This document shows positions 44,367 through 56,085 of a DNA stretch of 64,000 nt, piece by piece (position 1 is the first letter of the stretch; each line of letters starts with the position of its first letter). The translations under genes and the position numbers were made by a program. The notes beneath the pieces were generated by a model, which saw only the letters and a program-made list of their open reading frames with translations, was not told the DNA's origin and did no database searches. This DNA is from Myrica gale (lineage: Eukaryota > Streptophyta > Magnoliopsida > Fagales > Myricaceae): positions 20,175,271-20,239,270 of the forward strand of contig OZ005608.1 of assembly GCA_963930655.1 (NCBI GenBank), read 5' to 3'.

Positions 44367-47300
44367 TTACGTAGCAATCTCATCAACCTCAGAATTAAAC
44401 ACAAAACTTGGAAATGTTGTGGTTATATCCCTGCATTTAGTTCAGAATTATTAGCTGATAATATTTCTAGAATTTTTTTTGGGTAAGAGCAACATGAACA
44501 AGAAACTAATAATGCATCTCTTACCTTAGATAAGGGAGGGTCATGATCTTTAATAAAGATGGGTTCTTGTTAACAAAGTTATGCCACTCAGATTTGTCTA
44601 TCTTCCCATCTCGGTCCACATCAGCTTCCACAAACGTCTGTCCACAAACATTACGAGCCCAAAGGTGAACTACTATTTGTGTTGTTGCAAAGAAACAGAA
44701 AAAGTGAAAGCAATTTATTCTGTGGAATAAAAAGTCCACCAAATCACACTGTAGAATAGTTTATATTTACTTTTCGATGAAAAGGGGAAGATGGAAAAGA
44801 GCCAGGTTTCCACAGTTTGAACTAGGGGCAGTCTAGAATGGGCTTAAATTCTTTCCTTGCGGACTGATTATACCTCATGATGTGAGATGTTAGCAATAAC
44901 TCACCTTGTCCAGTATTATTTCAATGGTCTCATCAGCCAACTTCATTTCAGATTCACAAAGAAGCGCAATTAACATCTGCTTGACCTGCCCAAATCACAG
45001 ATACAAATCTGTTATTCACATTATGACCAACCATACCAGAAAGAAGAATGTCCTGAATTTGCATTCACAAAAGCAACCAATGCAATTTACAATCACCAAC
45101 ATACCTCTTGGCGTTCAATATAGCCCGTACTATCTAAATCATACAGCTTAAATGAAACTGCAAAACACAAACCAAACCTGATTGTTCAGTAGGAATATGT
45201 GACATCTATGATACCCTGAGGAAATGAATTGCATTATGGACTACAACAGTGAACTTTTCTAGTGAAGGTAAATATATCTACCCTTGCAACTTACAGTCAA
45301 TTTTGTCTTCTTGCGGAGCATTGGGATGAAAGACATTAAGTGATCTTACAAAGTCACCAAAATCAATGACTCCCTTCCTCTTAACATCAAACAAATCAAA
45401 GATCTGCACGTTCAAGTACCACAATCTCAAAACAAAGACAACAATTGAAAGGAGAGAGTACTGCGAGAAGCAGAAGAAAGAACAATAATTTTTTATGGAA
45501 GAAAGAACCTATGTGTCAAAAAAATGGACAACAACGACCGGCGTGTTCAAAATTGTACCTCAAGGACTGATTTTTTAAAAGTCAATACCACATTAATTGT
45601 ATCACTATTTAAGCCTCCCCAAAAAAAGCAATAAGGTTCACACTGATGTTATCATTTTTTTCCTCTTCTTCGATACCATATATTTCTTTCTCTTCTCTTT
45701 CTGTGGGAGAGGAGGAGTGGCTATGATCCATTTCAACTAATTGAAAGCAAAACGCAGGGTTTATGATGTGTATATCCCGTCGTATGTAGGATAAGATTAT
45801 CCAGGGAATTTAGATATGCTTTAAAGTCCAATACTACCCATCATTGCATAATACTAAGATGCTAGTGTAAGCTCCCTAATCTCCATCTAGACTTTTGTAC
45901 AAAAATTCATAAAAAAAGATATAATACCCGATTTGCAAAAAGATTCTCTTTCTTTCTGTTCTTGAAGAGTGCCAACTGAAATTCTTCCTGCATATACAAC
46001 CGAAAAACAGGCAGTGTCAAATTTTGACTTAGAGCTGCATATCACATAAATAGAAGAATTCCACCAAAGACCGTAACAAATGTCATCCTTGGAGACCCAC
46101 CCAGGGGGAGGGCAATGGAGAGCAATTTGGAAAATATAATATTGGAAGCAATATTATGAAGGCCAAACCCCCCTGTCACCATCAATATAATTGGAACAGG
46201 ATATCTGAGCATGAAACATGATTAAAAGGCCCATGGCTTAACTTTGAAGGGAACATCAATTCCAGAAACAGGGTAACAGACTTCACAAGTCCCTTGCTGT
46301 CCAAATAAGATGGGCGCAGAACAACACATGCAACCATAGGAGTACTTAAAGAAATGTTCAAAACGAAGGGGAATTACAATATCAAAATCACAGCAGGATC
46401 AAAAAGAAACAACAACATTGTATGCAATGTAACATCACAGATGAACTGATTAATAGGGGAGGCCTTGGATACAAGCAGAAACATGCCTTACTTATCAACC
46501 CATCATCAACCACAGAACTGCTGATGCTCTTGAAAAGCTCAAAAAGTGCTTCAACTTCGCTAACACTGACTGGGGAATCATAAAAGGCCCACAGGATGAA
46601 AACAGTTAAACCAAGAAGAGAATGCTCAAATTAGCATCACTTTATTGACAATCAAAATGGGATTAATAACGAGATGGATGAAAAGATGTTGCTCAGATCT
46701 AACAATTATGCTCCATTCAGAGGATCATAGTACAATTAAGGCAGATAGGTCTGTTTATTTCTTTTCCGAGGGGGCCTGGCATCTCTCAGTTTCAAGATGA
46801 TTGCTGAACTTATGAATTATCTACTTTTCCCCAGATGTATCAGGCACAAGACAGTTTAAATACAAAAGATAAATTGGAGCTCTCTAGTCCTTTTTGTACT
46901 ACTAAAGGAGACAAAATCTTAAAACCTACAACCAACATCACCGGGGTAAAACAAAACTTGTATTGTAGTAAATTCAGCACATAACAGTCAAATATTCCAC
47001 AGTGCCGGCATGGAATGCCATAACAAGTTACAGAGCTTAGTTTTTATCAGAAAATAACAAAAAGGGAGGACTAAGCTAAATTAACATTCACGGTGGCCAT
47101 CTTCTGGCTGGTGTTCTATTTGCTTAACTGACTTGGATAAGTCTATTTAACAAGACTTCCAATGCCAAAGTCTGAATCACCACATTTTGAGCCTTTCTGT
47201 CATTCCAAACACCGGAAGGATGATCTATAAATATACCAGTTGTGACCTCATATTTGCGGTTCTATTGTTTTCCAAATTTCTATCTTTTCTCAACAGAGAT

Positions 47301-47487
47301 TTCATAGAATAAAACATGCACCCAGCTGTAAAACTAAGTAGTTTAGACTATGCGCACATACATGTCTACAGGCTTATTTTGCTTGAAAAATGTTGCTGAT
47401 ATACTTACAAGCCGTTTCGGACGCGAGAATAACCGGATCCTCATGTCCAGGAACCCGCCTTATTCCTTTAGACTGGAAACAGCCCAT
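44367..47487 (-). CDS. CBL1: Calcineurin B-like calcium sensor, CBL1/CBL9 type, 8 coding exons, intact
   Basis: Exons: 47487-47409, 46569-46487, 45987-45928, 45403-45295, 45157-45105, 44985-44905, 44637-44525, 44430-44367; total 642 bp, 213 codons plus stop, the usual CBL1 length. It starts MGCFQSKG, an N-myristoylation (Gly2) and palmitoylation (Cys3) site for membrane targeting. EF-hand regions include [43 protein letters not shown] and [13 protein letters not shown]. The end is [12 protein letters not shown] then VDEIAT, with the FPSF motif phosphorylated by CIPK kinases in this family. CBLs bind Ca2+ and recruit CIPKs, for example to regulate K+ channels. All splice sites are GT-AG except intron 2, whose donor is AAG|GCATGT (46486-46485), a GC-AG intron needed to keep frame. 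Assignment to CBL1 rather than CBL9 is by memory. Confidence 0.95.
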
Positions 47488-47529
47488 TTATGGAGGAGGA
47501 AGCAGCGCTGCTACCAGATAAGCGCGCGC

Positions 47530-48240
47530 CTAGGCTGAGGCCTCACTACAATATATCAGCAAAACCATCTTAACCTTGCAATTTCAAATCCAAATTCAAG
47601 CACCGGCATGCGAAAGAAAAATTATTAGTCAATCAATTGATCCAGGCTACATATATATATTCACCAATTCCGAAACTAGTTCCCACAAACAAATGCAAAA
47701 ATCGAAATTTGAGAACAGAAATCGTCGGTCACAGAAAATCGAAAGTTCAATATAACCATTCAAATGAAGCCTCCTTACAAGATTCAAAGGGAATAAATTT
47801 TATTTTTACTCTATCAGTAAAGCAAATAGTCGAACTGACTCAATCAAGTACATTTGAGCTTCTTGGATCCAGTGAATACAGATACCGAAACAACAGGATT
47901 ATCATAACAAATATTTTAATGCATACACATCAGATACCTCCACATGCAAGCAAACATCAGATTACATTCAAGAAAGATAAACTGAACCAAAATCCTGATA
48001 CCTAACTTGGAAACCCGCATAAATCCGGGTAAACCATCACAGAAAAGTAAATTATGATACATGAGACAAAATCACAAAAATCATCATAAGAAATTGACAC
48101 CAAGAGAAAAAAAAAAAAAAAGCAAAAGCGAAGGAAGAGAAACTTACCGGCCAAAAATTTGGCCTGGAATTCGGATGTTCCTGAGAGTTCTACAGAGAGC
48201 GAGGTTTAAGAGAGAGAGAGAGAGCACGCGTTGTGGGGAC
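47530..48240 (-). promoter_or_regulatory. CBL 5' UTR with probable leader intron
   Basis: On the minus strand a CT-rich leader, (CT)n at about 48208-48222, leads to GGCCG|GTAAGTTTC near 48147, a strong donor. An acceptor-like TATTGTAG occurs near 47545-47552, shortly before the ATG at 47487. A short palindrome GGCCAAAAATTTGGCC (48150-48165) abuts the donor. Transcription probably starts between 48200 and 48300. Confidence 0.5.
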
Positions 48241-49012
48241 TAGAAAAAAGGGTGAGAGAACTTTTTTGCCAGAGAGGATTGCTTATTGATCGGACAGCTG
48301 AAATAGAGTTTGAAGTTCGACGATGGCGAGAAATTCCCGGCTCATTTGATTGAAAGAGACTGTTCCACACAAAAGAGTGTAGCGAAGTTGGAAACGCCGA
48401 CTCCAGTGACAAAAATATAGGGGCAGGGTGGGGGCCACGCTCCTCTCTGAGCGAGTGAAGGAAATTTGAACATTGCCCTTTGTCTTTCTGAATATTCCTT
48501 CATCGTATTGTATATAGTCCATTAAAATCACAACCATCCATTTAATCCGTTAATTTTCAGCCTTAATTCACTGCTTATAGCTTATGTAATTAAATAAATG
48601 TGGCCTACAAATAATTTTAGATTTTAGGTTCTAAATTTTTGTTTTTTCATTAGAATTAAGAAGATAATTGAATGATGGGTGGACATGAGTCAAGAGCTAA
48701 TATGAACATAAATACAATATTTAAATAATCTTGTTGTTTAATTTTAACTTCAAATGATAAATAGGTGGTGTTCATAGTAAAAATTTTGAGGGATGGAAAT
48801 TTTGAAGTATTGGGGTTTGTGAAAAAATAAAGATATTTTTATAAAATTTGATGAAAAAATGAAGATAAAGAAGATTTAAATAAATATTATAATAAATAAT
48901 AATAATTTGATGAGGATAGATAGATTATTTTTTAATTTTTTAATCAGTGTGAAAATTAGAGGGGTGAAAATTTCCACCCGAACACCACCATAATAAAGTG
49001 GATAAATTAAAA
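48241..49012. other. Upstream region of CBL and MITE-like sequence
   Basis: 48241-48560 should contain the CBL promoter; no TATA box is assigned. 48764-48992 is a diverged relative of the Tourist-like MITEs (GGTGGTGTTCATAGTAAAAA start; its inverted match GGTGGTGTTCGGGTGGAAAT at the end). Confidence 0.5.
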
Positions 49013-49066
49013 ATATTTTCCTTGAATAGACTTGTAGGGTGCATTAGATATAATGAAGTAAACTAT

Positions 49067-49262
49067 GGGTGAGTTTGTTTTATAAAATTTTAGTGTTATT
49101 AAAATTTTAGGTATTGGGTTTAGTGAAAAAGTGAAGAGAGAGATAATTTTTTATATTTTTGTAGTGGAAAGTGATGATTTGATGGGAGAGAGAGATTATA
49201 TTGTAATATTTTATTGTGTTAAAATTTTAGGAAGGGTAAAATTTTACAATGCAAACACAGCC
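49067..49262. mobile_element. Tourist-like MITE (copy also at 60404-60599)
   Basis: GGGTGAGTTTGTTTTATAAA at one end and (inverted) GGCTGTGTTTGCATTGTAAA at the other; interior GGTATTGGGTTTAGTGAAAA as in 41171-41369. Confidence 0.75.
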
Positions 49263-51510
49263 ATATATACTCCTAATTAAGATTAAAAAAAAGGTGAAAT
49301 GTATTCAAGCGCGTGTTTTCTTCTTATTCCTAATAAGAGTGATCGTTAATAATCAAATCTCATTTTGAATGGATTTTTTTATTGTCATTTGAATTGATCT
49401 TTCTTATTAATATATTAGTTTAATTAGTCTTAGTTACATATAATGAAGTAAGCGATATATACTCCTAATTAAGACATTAAAAAAAAGGTGAAATGTATTC
49501 AAGCGTGTGTTTTCTTCTTATTCCTACTAAGAGTGATAATTAAGAATCAAATCTCGTTTTGAATAGATCTTTTTATTGTCATTTGAACTGATCTTTCTTA
49601 TTAATATATTAGTTTAATTAGTCTAGACTAATAGATTTGTCTTCTTCTAAACTAAGGTGATACTCGAGTTCTAAACTAAGATGATGTTTGGCTAGCAAAA
49701 GCTTTTAAGAATTTTGAATTTGTAAGAGAAAATTTTTTAATTTTAACTTTTACAAGGGTTTGTAAAACAGTTGGTAAAACGTTAAAGAATGTTGAATTGT
49801 ATAATGATTTTTAGTGGAGTTTGTTAAAAAGTAAAGAGAGAATATTTAACGAATTTTTTAATAAAAAATTAATCGGGTTTATTAAAAAAATAAGGAGGGA
49901 GACTATTTGTATTAAAAAATAAGGAGGAAGAATATTTTATGTAATTTTTTTAATGAAAAAGTATTGAAGTTGGTGTGAAAGGGCGATGAAATTTTTGAAA
50001 TTTTGATGTGTGGTTGTAAAAATTTTGAGTTTTTGAAAAAATTTCATAATAAGTTGTACTTATTTGGTTTCCAAACATATTCTTAAGAAGGATAATGCAA
50101 TATTATCTTGACAAATATTATCATTTTCGGTCAATACTTGTGGTTCTATAAATATAGAATGTAGAGGCATTATAATATTTACTATATGCCCGTTGCCATG
50201 AGAAAAGTAGTTGGAATCTAAAAATACCCTCAGAGGTGTTCATTGTTTATTTGAGCCCTATTTGACACAGAAAAACACCTTGTATTCGTTACTTAAAAAA
50301 AGCACCTTGGATATTCCACATCTAAATTGTTATATTTTTCCTTCAATCAATCACTACAAATCCAACCTTAATTGAAAGAGTTTGGCAACAAGAGTTCCGA
50401 TGTGGAAGAATGAGATCGTTTGCGAAAAATCCATAAGAATAACCCAAATTTGAGGCAATTACTGCACAAAGAGTGCTTATTCATATTATTACACTGGGTT
50501 GTCAAAGTCAACAAAGATTTTTGCCGATGTCTGAGGGTTGTTCAACAAATGAGTTTTTCAAGTGTATAACATTGGATTTGTCAGCCAAAGGGCTTTGCTA
50601 GTGTCTGAATCATTATTTGTAAAAGTTTTCTTCTTAATAGATTTCGAGTGACATTGATAGCCATAGTGATTTATGTTTTGAAATCTGTTTCAAAAGTTTT
50701 CCATTTCGTCAACAAAATCTATGTGTGATTAGATGATTGGAGTTTGATTTATTTTTTTGCATACTTTTTTGTTAATTGAAGTAGTATATGTTCGAATTTA
50801 GACTCAATATTAAATTATTCACATAAAATTTTAATTAAATTAAATACTATTCACCCCTGGATGCCTGTTGAGTCAAAACATTTTTCACATATGATTCAGG
50901 ACAAGTAATCTCATGTGTCAAACAAAACAAACAGCAGTAACCTTGAAGTTGTCTTTTTAATTCCAATTTCTTCCCTATATAAAAGGGTATATATATTCTG
51001 TATGACATCTTCATTTAGAAATTCAAAGTAATATTTCAGTTATATTCAAGTGAATTCTTTCGTTTCTTTGATGAATTTCCTTTTTTCATATATAATTTCT
51101 TTGACGAATTTCAGATCTAAGAAACACCAACTTTCTAAGGTCATGTCTTCTAAATCTCAAACATAACTAACTCAAAATTTTTGTTAAGAAATGTTTTCAC
51201 TTTTTGATTTTCAAACCCACAATAATTTTCCTTCTCCTTTTATTTTATTTTTAAAAACTACAAAATCATATTTTTCTCTATTAAATCATTATTTAACATC
51301 ACAATAAACATAAAAGATCCACTCAAATCAACAATCTCTTTAGTTTTTTACCAACAGTTATAAAACTCTAAAAATTTTCATCATTTCAAAAACATACATT
51401 AAAATTTTTACCTCAATTCAATCTACCTAAATTTTCACAATACCACCAAATTTCTCTAAAAATCTTAGAATGCGAACATTATTTAATCGTGTTAAAAATT
51501 GAATTTAATT

Positions 51511-51905
51511 TAAGGGTTAATGACCTTTTGAGTTGGGTTTTACACCCTTTTAAAAAATAGTTCCCAGGTTTTCACTTTAGTCACCAACAGTCCCTAGATT
51601 TTTTAATTTTATCAATAAGGTCCTCATGTCTCTTTCCGTTAATCTCAAGTACAGTCATCTAATGGGTCCTACACATCAGACCAAGTTAAAAAAGCACATG
51701 CGTACAATTTTTTCATAAATGTACACTTGTCGAAACTTGATTGGTCTTGATGTGTATTATTGTTTGGTGACTGGACTTAAAAATAACAAAGAAGACAAAA
51801 TGCCTTTTTAATAAAACTAAAAAACTTAGGGTGCGCTAGTGATAATATTAAAAACTGATCATTTTTAAAAAGAACCCATAAACCAAAAAGGTGTTCAATC
51901 CTTAA
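51511..51905. mobile_element. Foldback MITE (copy also at 62848-63244)
   Basis: Long imperfect inverted ends: TTAAGGGTTAATGACCTTTT at the left, TTAAGGATTGAACACCTTTT at the right when inverted. The match continues through the GGGTT, TTTTTAAAAA and TTTTTTAATTTTAT blocks. No coding capacity. Confidence 0.7.
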
Positions 51906-52661
51906 TGTAGTCCTTTCCATAGTTACCTGGGCCTAAATAAATATTATTAAAACAAAATGATGTAAAACTTTTAGAGCCTGGTCGTGATCATTTTCACTTT
52001 ATCTTTCTTGCAGGAGTGCCATACGAGGAAGAAGTTTAGTGGGAATTAAGAAGAGAACCGATATCAAAATTTTGGGAAGGTTAAAATTTTAGTGTATTGA
52101 ATTTGGTTAAAAAGTGAAGAGAGGGATTATTTGTAATATTTATTATAGTGAAAAGTAATGATGTGATGAGAAGAAAAAGATTAAATTGTAATTTTTTATT
52201 GTGTTAAAATTTTAGGAAGTGTAAAATTTTGAGAAACAAACATAGCCGAAGTTTTGTTTCCCCGCCTGATGTAAACTAAGAAGATATATATATAAAAAAT
52301 AATATACTTTACTTGCCCATGAATGATGATGCTAGTGGCAAATTTGGGAAACACATTATATGCTTGACCTTCAGGCATGTTTGGACAACCCTAGGTTGAA
52401 GACAGAAACAACAATAGGCAAATTTCATATATATATATATATATATATCCTTTTTGACTGTCAGCGAGGAGTATATATAGTTGCAATGTCTTTCTTTCCC
52501 ATCTTTAAAAGATTATAACTTAATTATGGCATTGATTTTAATAATTTAGTTTCTAGAATACAATTTTGATCAGATTGATATATGTGGTCTATTTTCATTC
52601 ATATGGGTACTCTAGTCCATCAAATATTAGGCGATTAATAGAAGATTAACATGGAATCGAG

Positions 52662-53901
52662 GTAGAGATGTCCATTGTTGAGGTCGGATAGATTATCTCA
52701 GATTTCATCTTTGTTAGTGAACTAGCATTTGATTGACGAAAAGACCATAGATATATCTAAAAAATAGACGACATGAAGTTAATGACCTGTTCAAAATTGT
52801 ACTCCAGTGACTAATTTATTAAAAGTTAATACACTTAGTAGAAACATTTCAATTAATCACATAATTTGGATGATTGATCACTTAAATGGAAGATTAACTA
52901 GGAATATTTTAAGGTGAATTGGGGTAGAGTTAGAAATTACAAAAATATCCATTGAAAGTTATTTTGTTAAAATATGAAATTCTCTGCAGCTTTATGCTAT
53001 GGATTTGAATGGGACAGAGGAAGTCTAGAACCCATCACATGGCCTTGTTTGGTTGTATTGTATTGCACCATGTTACCTCTATGCGTGAATAAATATATAT
53101 ATATAATATATATAGACTACACGTGAAAAACTTTTAGCAACAAACAACCATGTACGATTACTGATCATGACTATATATCTTCCACTGACTTCCTTTTCAA
53201 TTTATGCCGGGGCCTTATTAAAGAAATGAGACAAATAAATAAAATATTTTGTTAACTAGTGCATTTAATTTTTTTAAGATATTGTGTTTTCCCTAATTAT
53301 ATTTACTAAATTCTTCAAATTCCTTTGCTATAAAATTTTTTTTAATAGCGAGCAAAATTTTATTGGCCTGGATTCAAATCGATGCAGGCCCACTATATAA
53401 AAAAAAAATCTGTCGCAATTAAACTAAGTTATCTCTCAATTTTTTTAAAACATGATATAACATCATGAATATTCTTGGGACACCATTGGCGTGTTGATGG
53501 GTCGTTCTCCACTCCCTGTTTTATCCCTTGTTGCTTTAATTAGTTGTCACATCGATATTGATGTTATCTTTTCCTATTGGCTTTACTAATCATAACCATT
53601 CTTTTTTTTTTTGCTGAAAGCTTTACTAATCATACCATGTTCTATTGGCATTTGGTAATTGACTAATTGGGTTAATATATGAATATTGTTTTCTATATAC
53701 TTTCCGGAGACTTTTGCGTGGGCGTCGGGGGACTTCTGGCATAGGGAGGGATAAGATTAAAGTCTGAAATTGGACCGACCTGAAAATACTTTAAAACTAT
53801 GTTATAATCAGCAATGATTACGTTCCCCCACTTCTTTTTTCAACAAGCTTTTTTGTCGCTTTGGATCTTTTCACGTATCCTCCGGGAGTTTTACATAGTG
53901 C
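52662..53901. other. AT-rich interval inside the duplication unit, no gene seen
   Basis: Contains homopolymer and TA tracts (53090-53115). Nothing coding or structured is recognised. Confidence 0.5.
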
Positions 53902-54021
53902 ACTTTAGAATATACACACCACTTTAGAATATACTGTTAAGAAGATAGTGAGAGGAGAGGAACTTTAGAATATACGCACCACTTTAGAATATACTGTTAA
54001 AAAGATAGTGAGAGGAGAGGA
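53902..54021 (-). repeat. 60-bp tandem duplication at the end of the copia 3' LTR
   Basis: Units 53902-53961 and 53962-54021, each ACTTTAGAATATAC-CACCACTTTAGAATATACTG and GATAGTGAGAGGAGAGGA, with two substitutions. Each unit itself contains ACTTTAGAATATAC twice. Confidence 0.9.
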
Positions 54022-54512
54022 ACTGAATTGAGGAATCAATTCATTGAATGATTAACATTACAGTAGCCCTGTTATATACTATCAGCTGTAACATATGAAC
54101 AAGCATAACAGTTGTATTCACAACAGATTAACAAAATACTATGTTAACAAAGTAAATACAAATACAACTGAAATGAATTCAGCTTAATCGTAAAACTCCC
54201 CCTCAAGATGGAATGTGAATATTGAGCATGCCCATAGCCAAGTAGATATTGAACTAATCATAACCAAGAGCTTTGGTAAGAAGATCAGCGATTTGATGCT
54301 GAGAGGAAATGTGAAAAGTCTAAATGATCCCAACAGTGATCTTAGCACGTATGAAATGACAATCGATCTCAATGTGTTTCGTTCTTTCATGAAAGACGAA
54401 GTTCGCAATAATATGCAAGACATATTGGTTGTCATAGTAAAGAAGAGCTGCTTGAGGTTGAATAATTCAAAAATCAGCAAACAGATATAACAATCACTGA
54501 ATGTCAGCAACA

Positions 54513-56085
54513 ATTGCAGCCATAGCTCTATATTCAGCCTCAGCTGAAGAGCGTGAAACCGTGGACTACTTCTTGGATTTCTAAGAGGCTAAAGAGTCAC
54601 CAATGAAGACAGCGTACCCAGTAAGAGATCAACGGGAGTCAGAGCATGCTGCCTAATCAGCATCTGAAAAAGCCTTGATGTGTAAAGGAGAAGTAGCAGA
54701 AAAGAACAAGCTATGTCCAACTGTAGTTTTCATATAACGAAGAACACGATGAGCAGCCTGTAAGTGAGATTCTTGTGGGGCATCCATGTACTGACTTAGA
54801 AGCTAAACAAAATAGGACAGGTCAGGTCGATAGATGGTAAGATACAAAAGTTTACCAATTAACCTGCGATAAACTGTAGCATCAGGTAAAAGGGAACCAG
54901 AGGAAGAATTGAGCTGATGATGTTGTTCTATAGGTGTTTTGGCAAGCCGAGAACCAGTAAAATCCGAAGCAGTGAGAATATCTAAAGCAAACTTGTGTTG
55001 GCAAAAGGAGATTCCCTTAGCTGTTCTGACCACTTCTAACCCAAGAAAAAACTTGACGTTGCCCAAATATTTTATCTTAAAACGATAACCTTTTTAAACT
55101 CATAAACACTTGGAAGGTCACTACTTGCAAGAATTATGTCATCGACATAAACAAGTAAAGCAAGAAAAGAAGACTTAGTCTTGCGTGTGAAGAGAGAATA
55201 GTCGGCCTTGGACTGTACAAAACCATTCTCAAGTAAGAACTGAGAAAACTTATGAAACCATTGTCTTGATGCTTGCTTAAGTCCGTATAAAGACTTAATA
55301 AGTCGACAAACCTTCTCCCCCTCAACCTGAAAACCAGGTGGTATGGTCATATAAATCTCCTCATCAAGGTCACCATGGAGGAAAGCATTATTGAAATCTA
55401 ACTTATGTAAATGCCATGACTGAGCAGCAGCTAAAGCAAGGAGAACACGAACAGTAGATTTTTTAGCCACAGGAGAAAAAGTGTCGAAATAGTCGAATCC
55501 TTCACGTTGGGTATACCCTTTGTCAAAAAGGTGGGCCTTTTAACGCTCTATGGAACCATCTGACTTATACTTGATCTTATAAATCCATTTGCAACCAATA
55601 GGTTGTTTATGTGGAGGTAAAGAAGTGATCTGCCAGGTTATATTATCTTGAAGAGCACAAATTTCCTTCTGCATTGCATCCCTCCATTCAACATATTTAA
55701 CAGCTCGATTCAAGGTCTTAGGCTCAGTATGAAGGGTGATAGCTGAAGTAAAGGCACGGTGGGATGAGGAAAGCAAAGAAGTACCAAGATAGGTGAAGAT
55801 ATCATGTGGTTTACCTAACATAGAGGATTGCTGCAGAGGAGGAAGAGGCGTGGATTGAGCTGAATGACAATAGTAATATTGCAAGTAAGGTGTAGTTCTA
55901 GTTCTAGTTGAACGACGAAGATGAATGTCATGAGGAGAAGGATTGGAAACTGAAACTAGTGTATTAATGTCACCGGATTTAGTTGGAGTGACAAAAACAT
56001 CAGGAGTATTGAAAGAAACACGATATATCACATGGATTAGATCAAAAGGAAAATGAGATGTATGTTGACTAGAAGGAAAAGACAA
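54513..56085 (-). pseudogene. Copia A linker, reverse transcriptase and RNase H
   Basis: 56085-55540 is the integrase-RT linker ending in WQITSLPPHKQPIGCKWIYK. 55470-55072 is the RVT_2 core with [38 protein letters not shown] and the catalytic YVDDIILAS. 55066-54803 continues LGLEVVRTAKGISFCQHKFA to the RT end (YRRLIGKLLYLTIYRPDLSY). 54800-54513 is RNase-H-like but full of stops. Lesions include a stop near 55541 and a frame change near 55070. Confidence 0.88.

Larger units (their letters stand above)
49013..52661 (+). repeat. Direct repeat copy 1, start of an 11.3 kb tandem duplication unit
   Basis: Recurs at 60350-64000 in the same orientation. By eye I find only one substitution (TAACAAAG versus TAATAAAG, near 51787) and one extra AT in the (AT)n tract near 52430. 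The unit spans 49013-60349 (11,337 bp). Contents of this part: Tourist-like MITE (49067-49262), local duplication of about 180 bp (CTCCTAATTAAGA to TTAATTAGTCT, 49269-49425 and 49459-49625), foldback MITE (51511-51905), and no supported gene. Confidence 0.95.

Noticed and set aside
50940..51130. Promoter-like CTATATAAAAGGG followed by leader-like sequence
   Set aside because: No open reading frame or exon follows in either copy of the duplication, so I do not call a gene.
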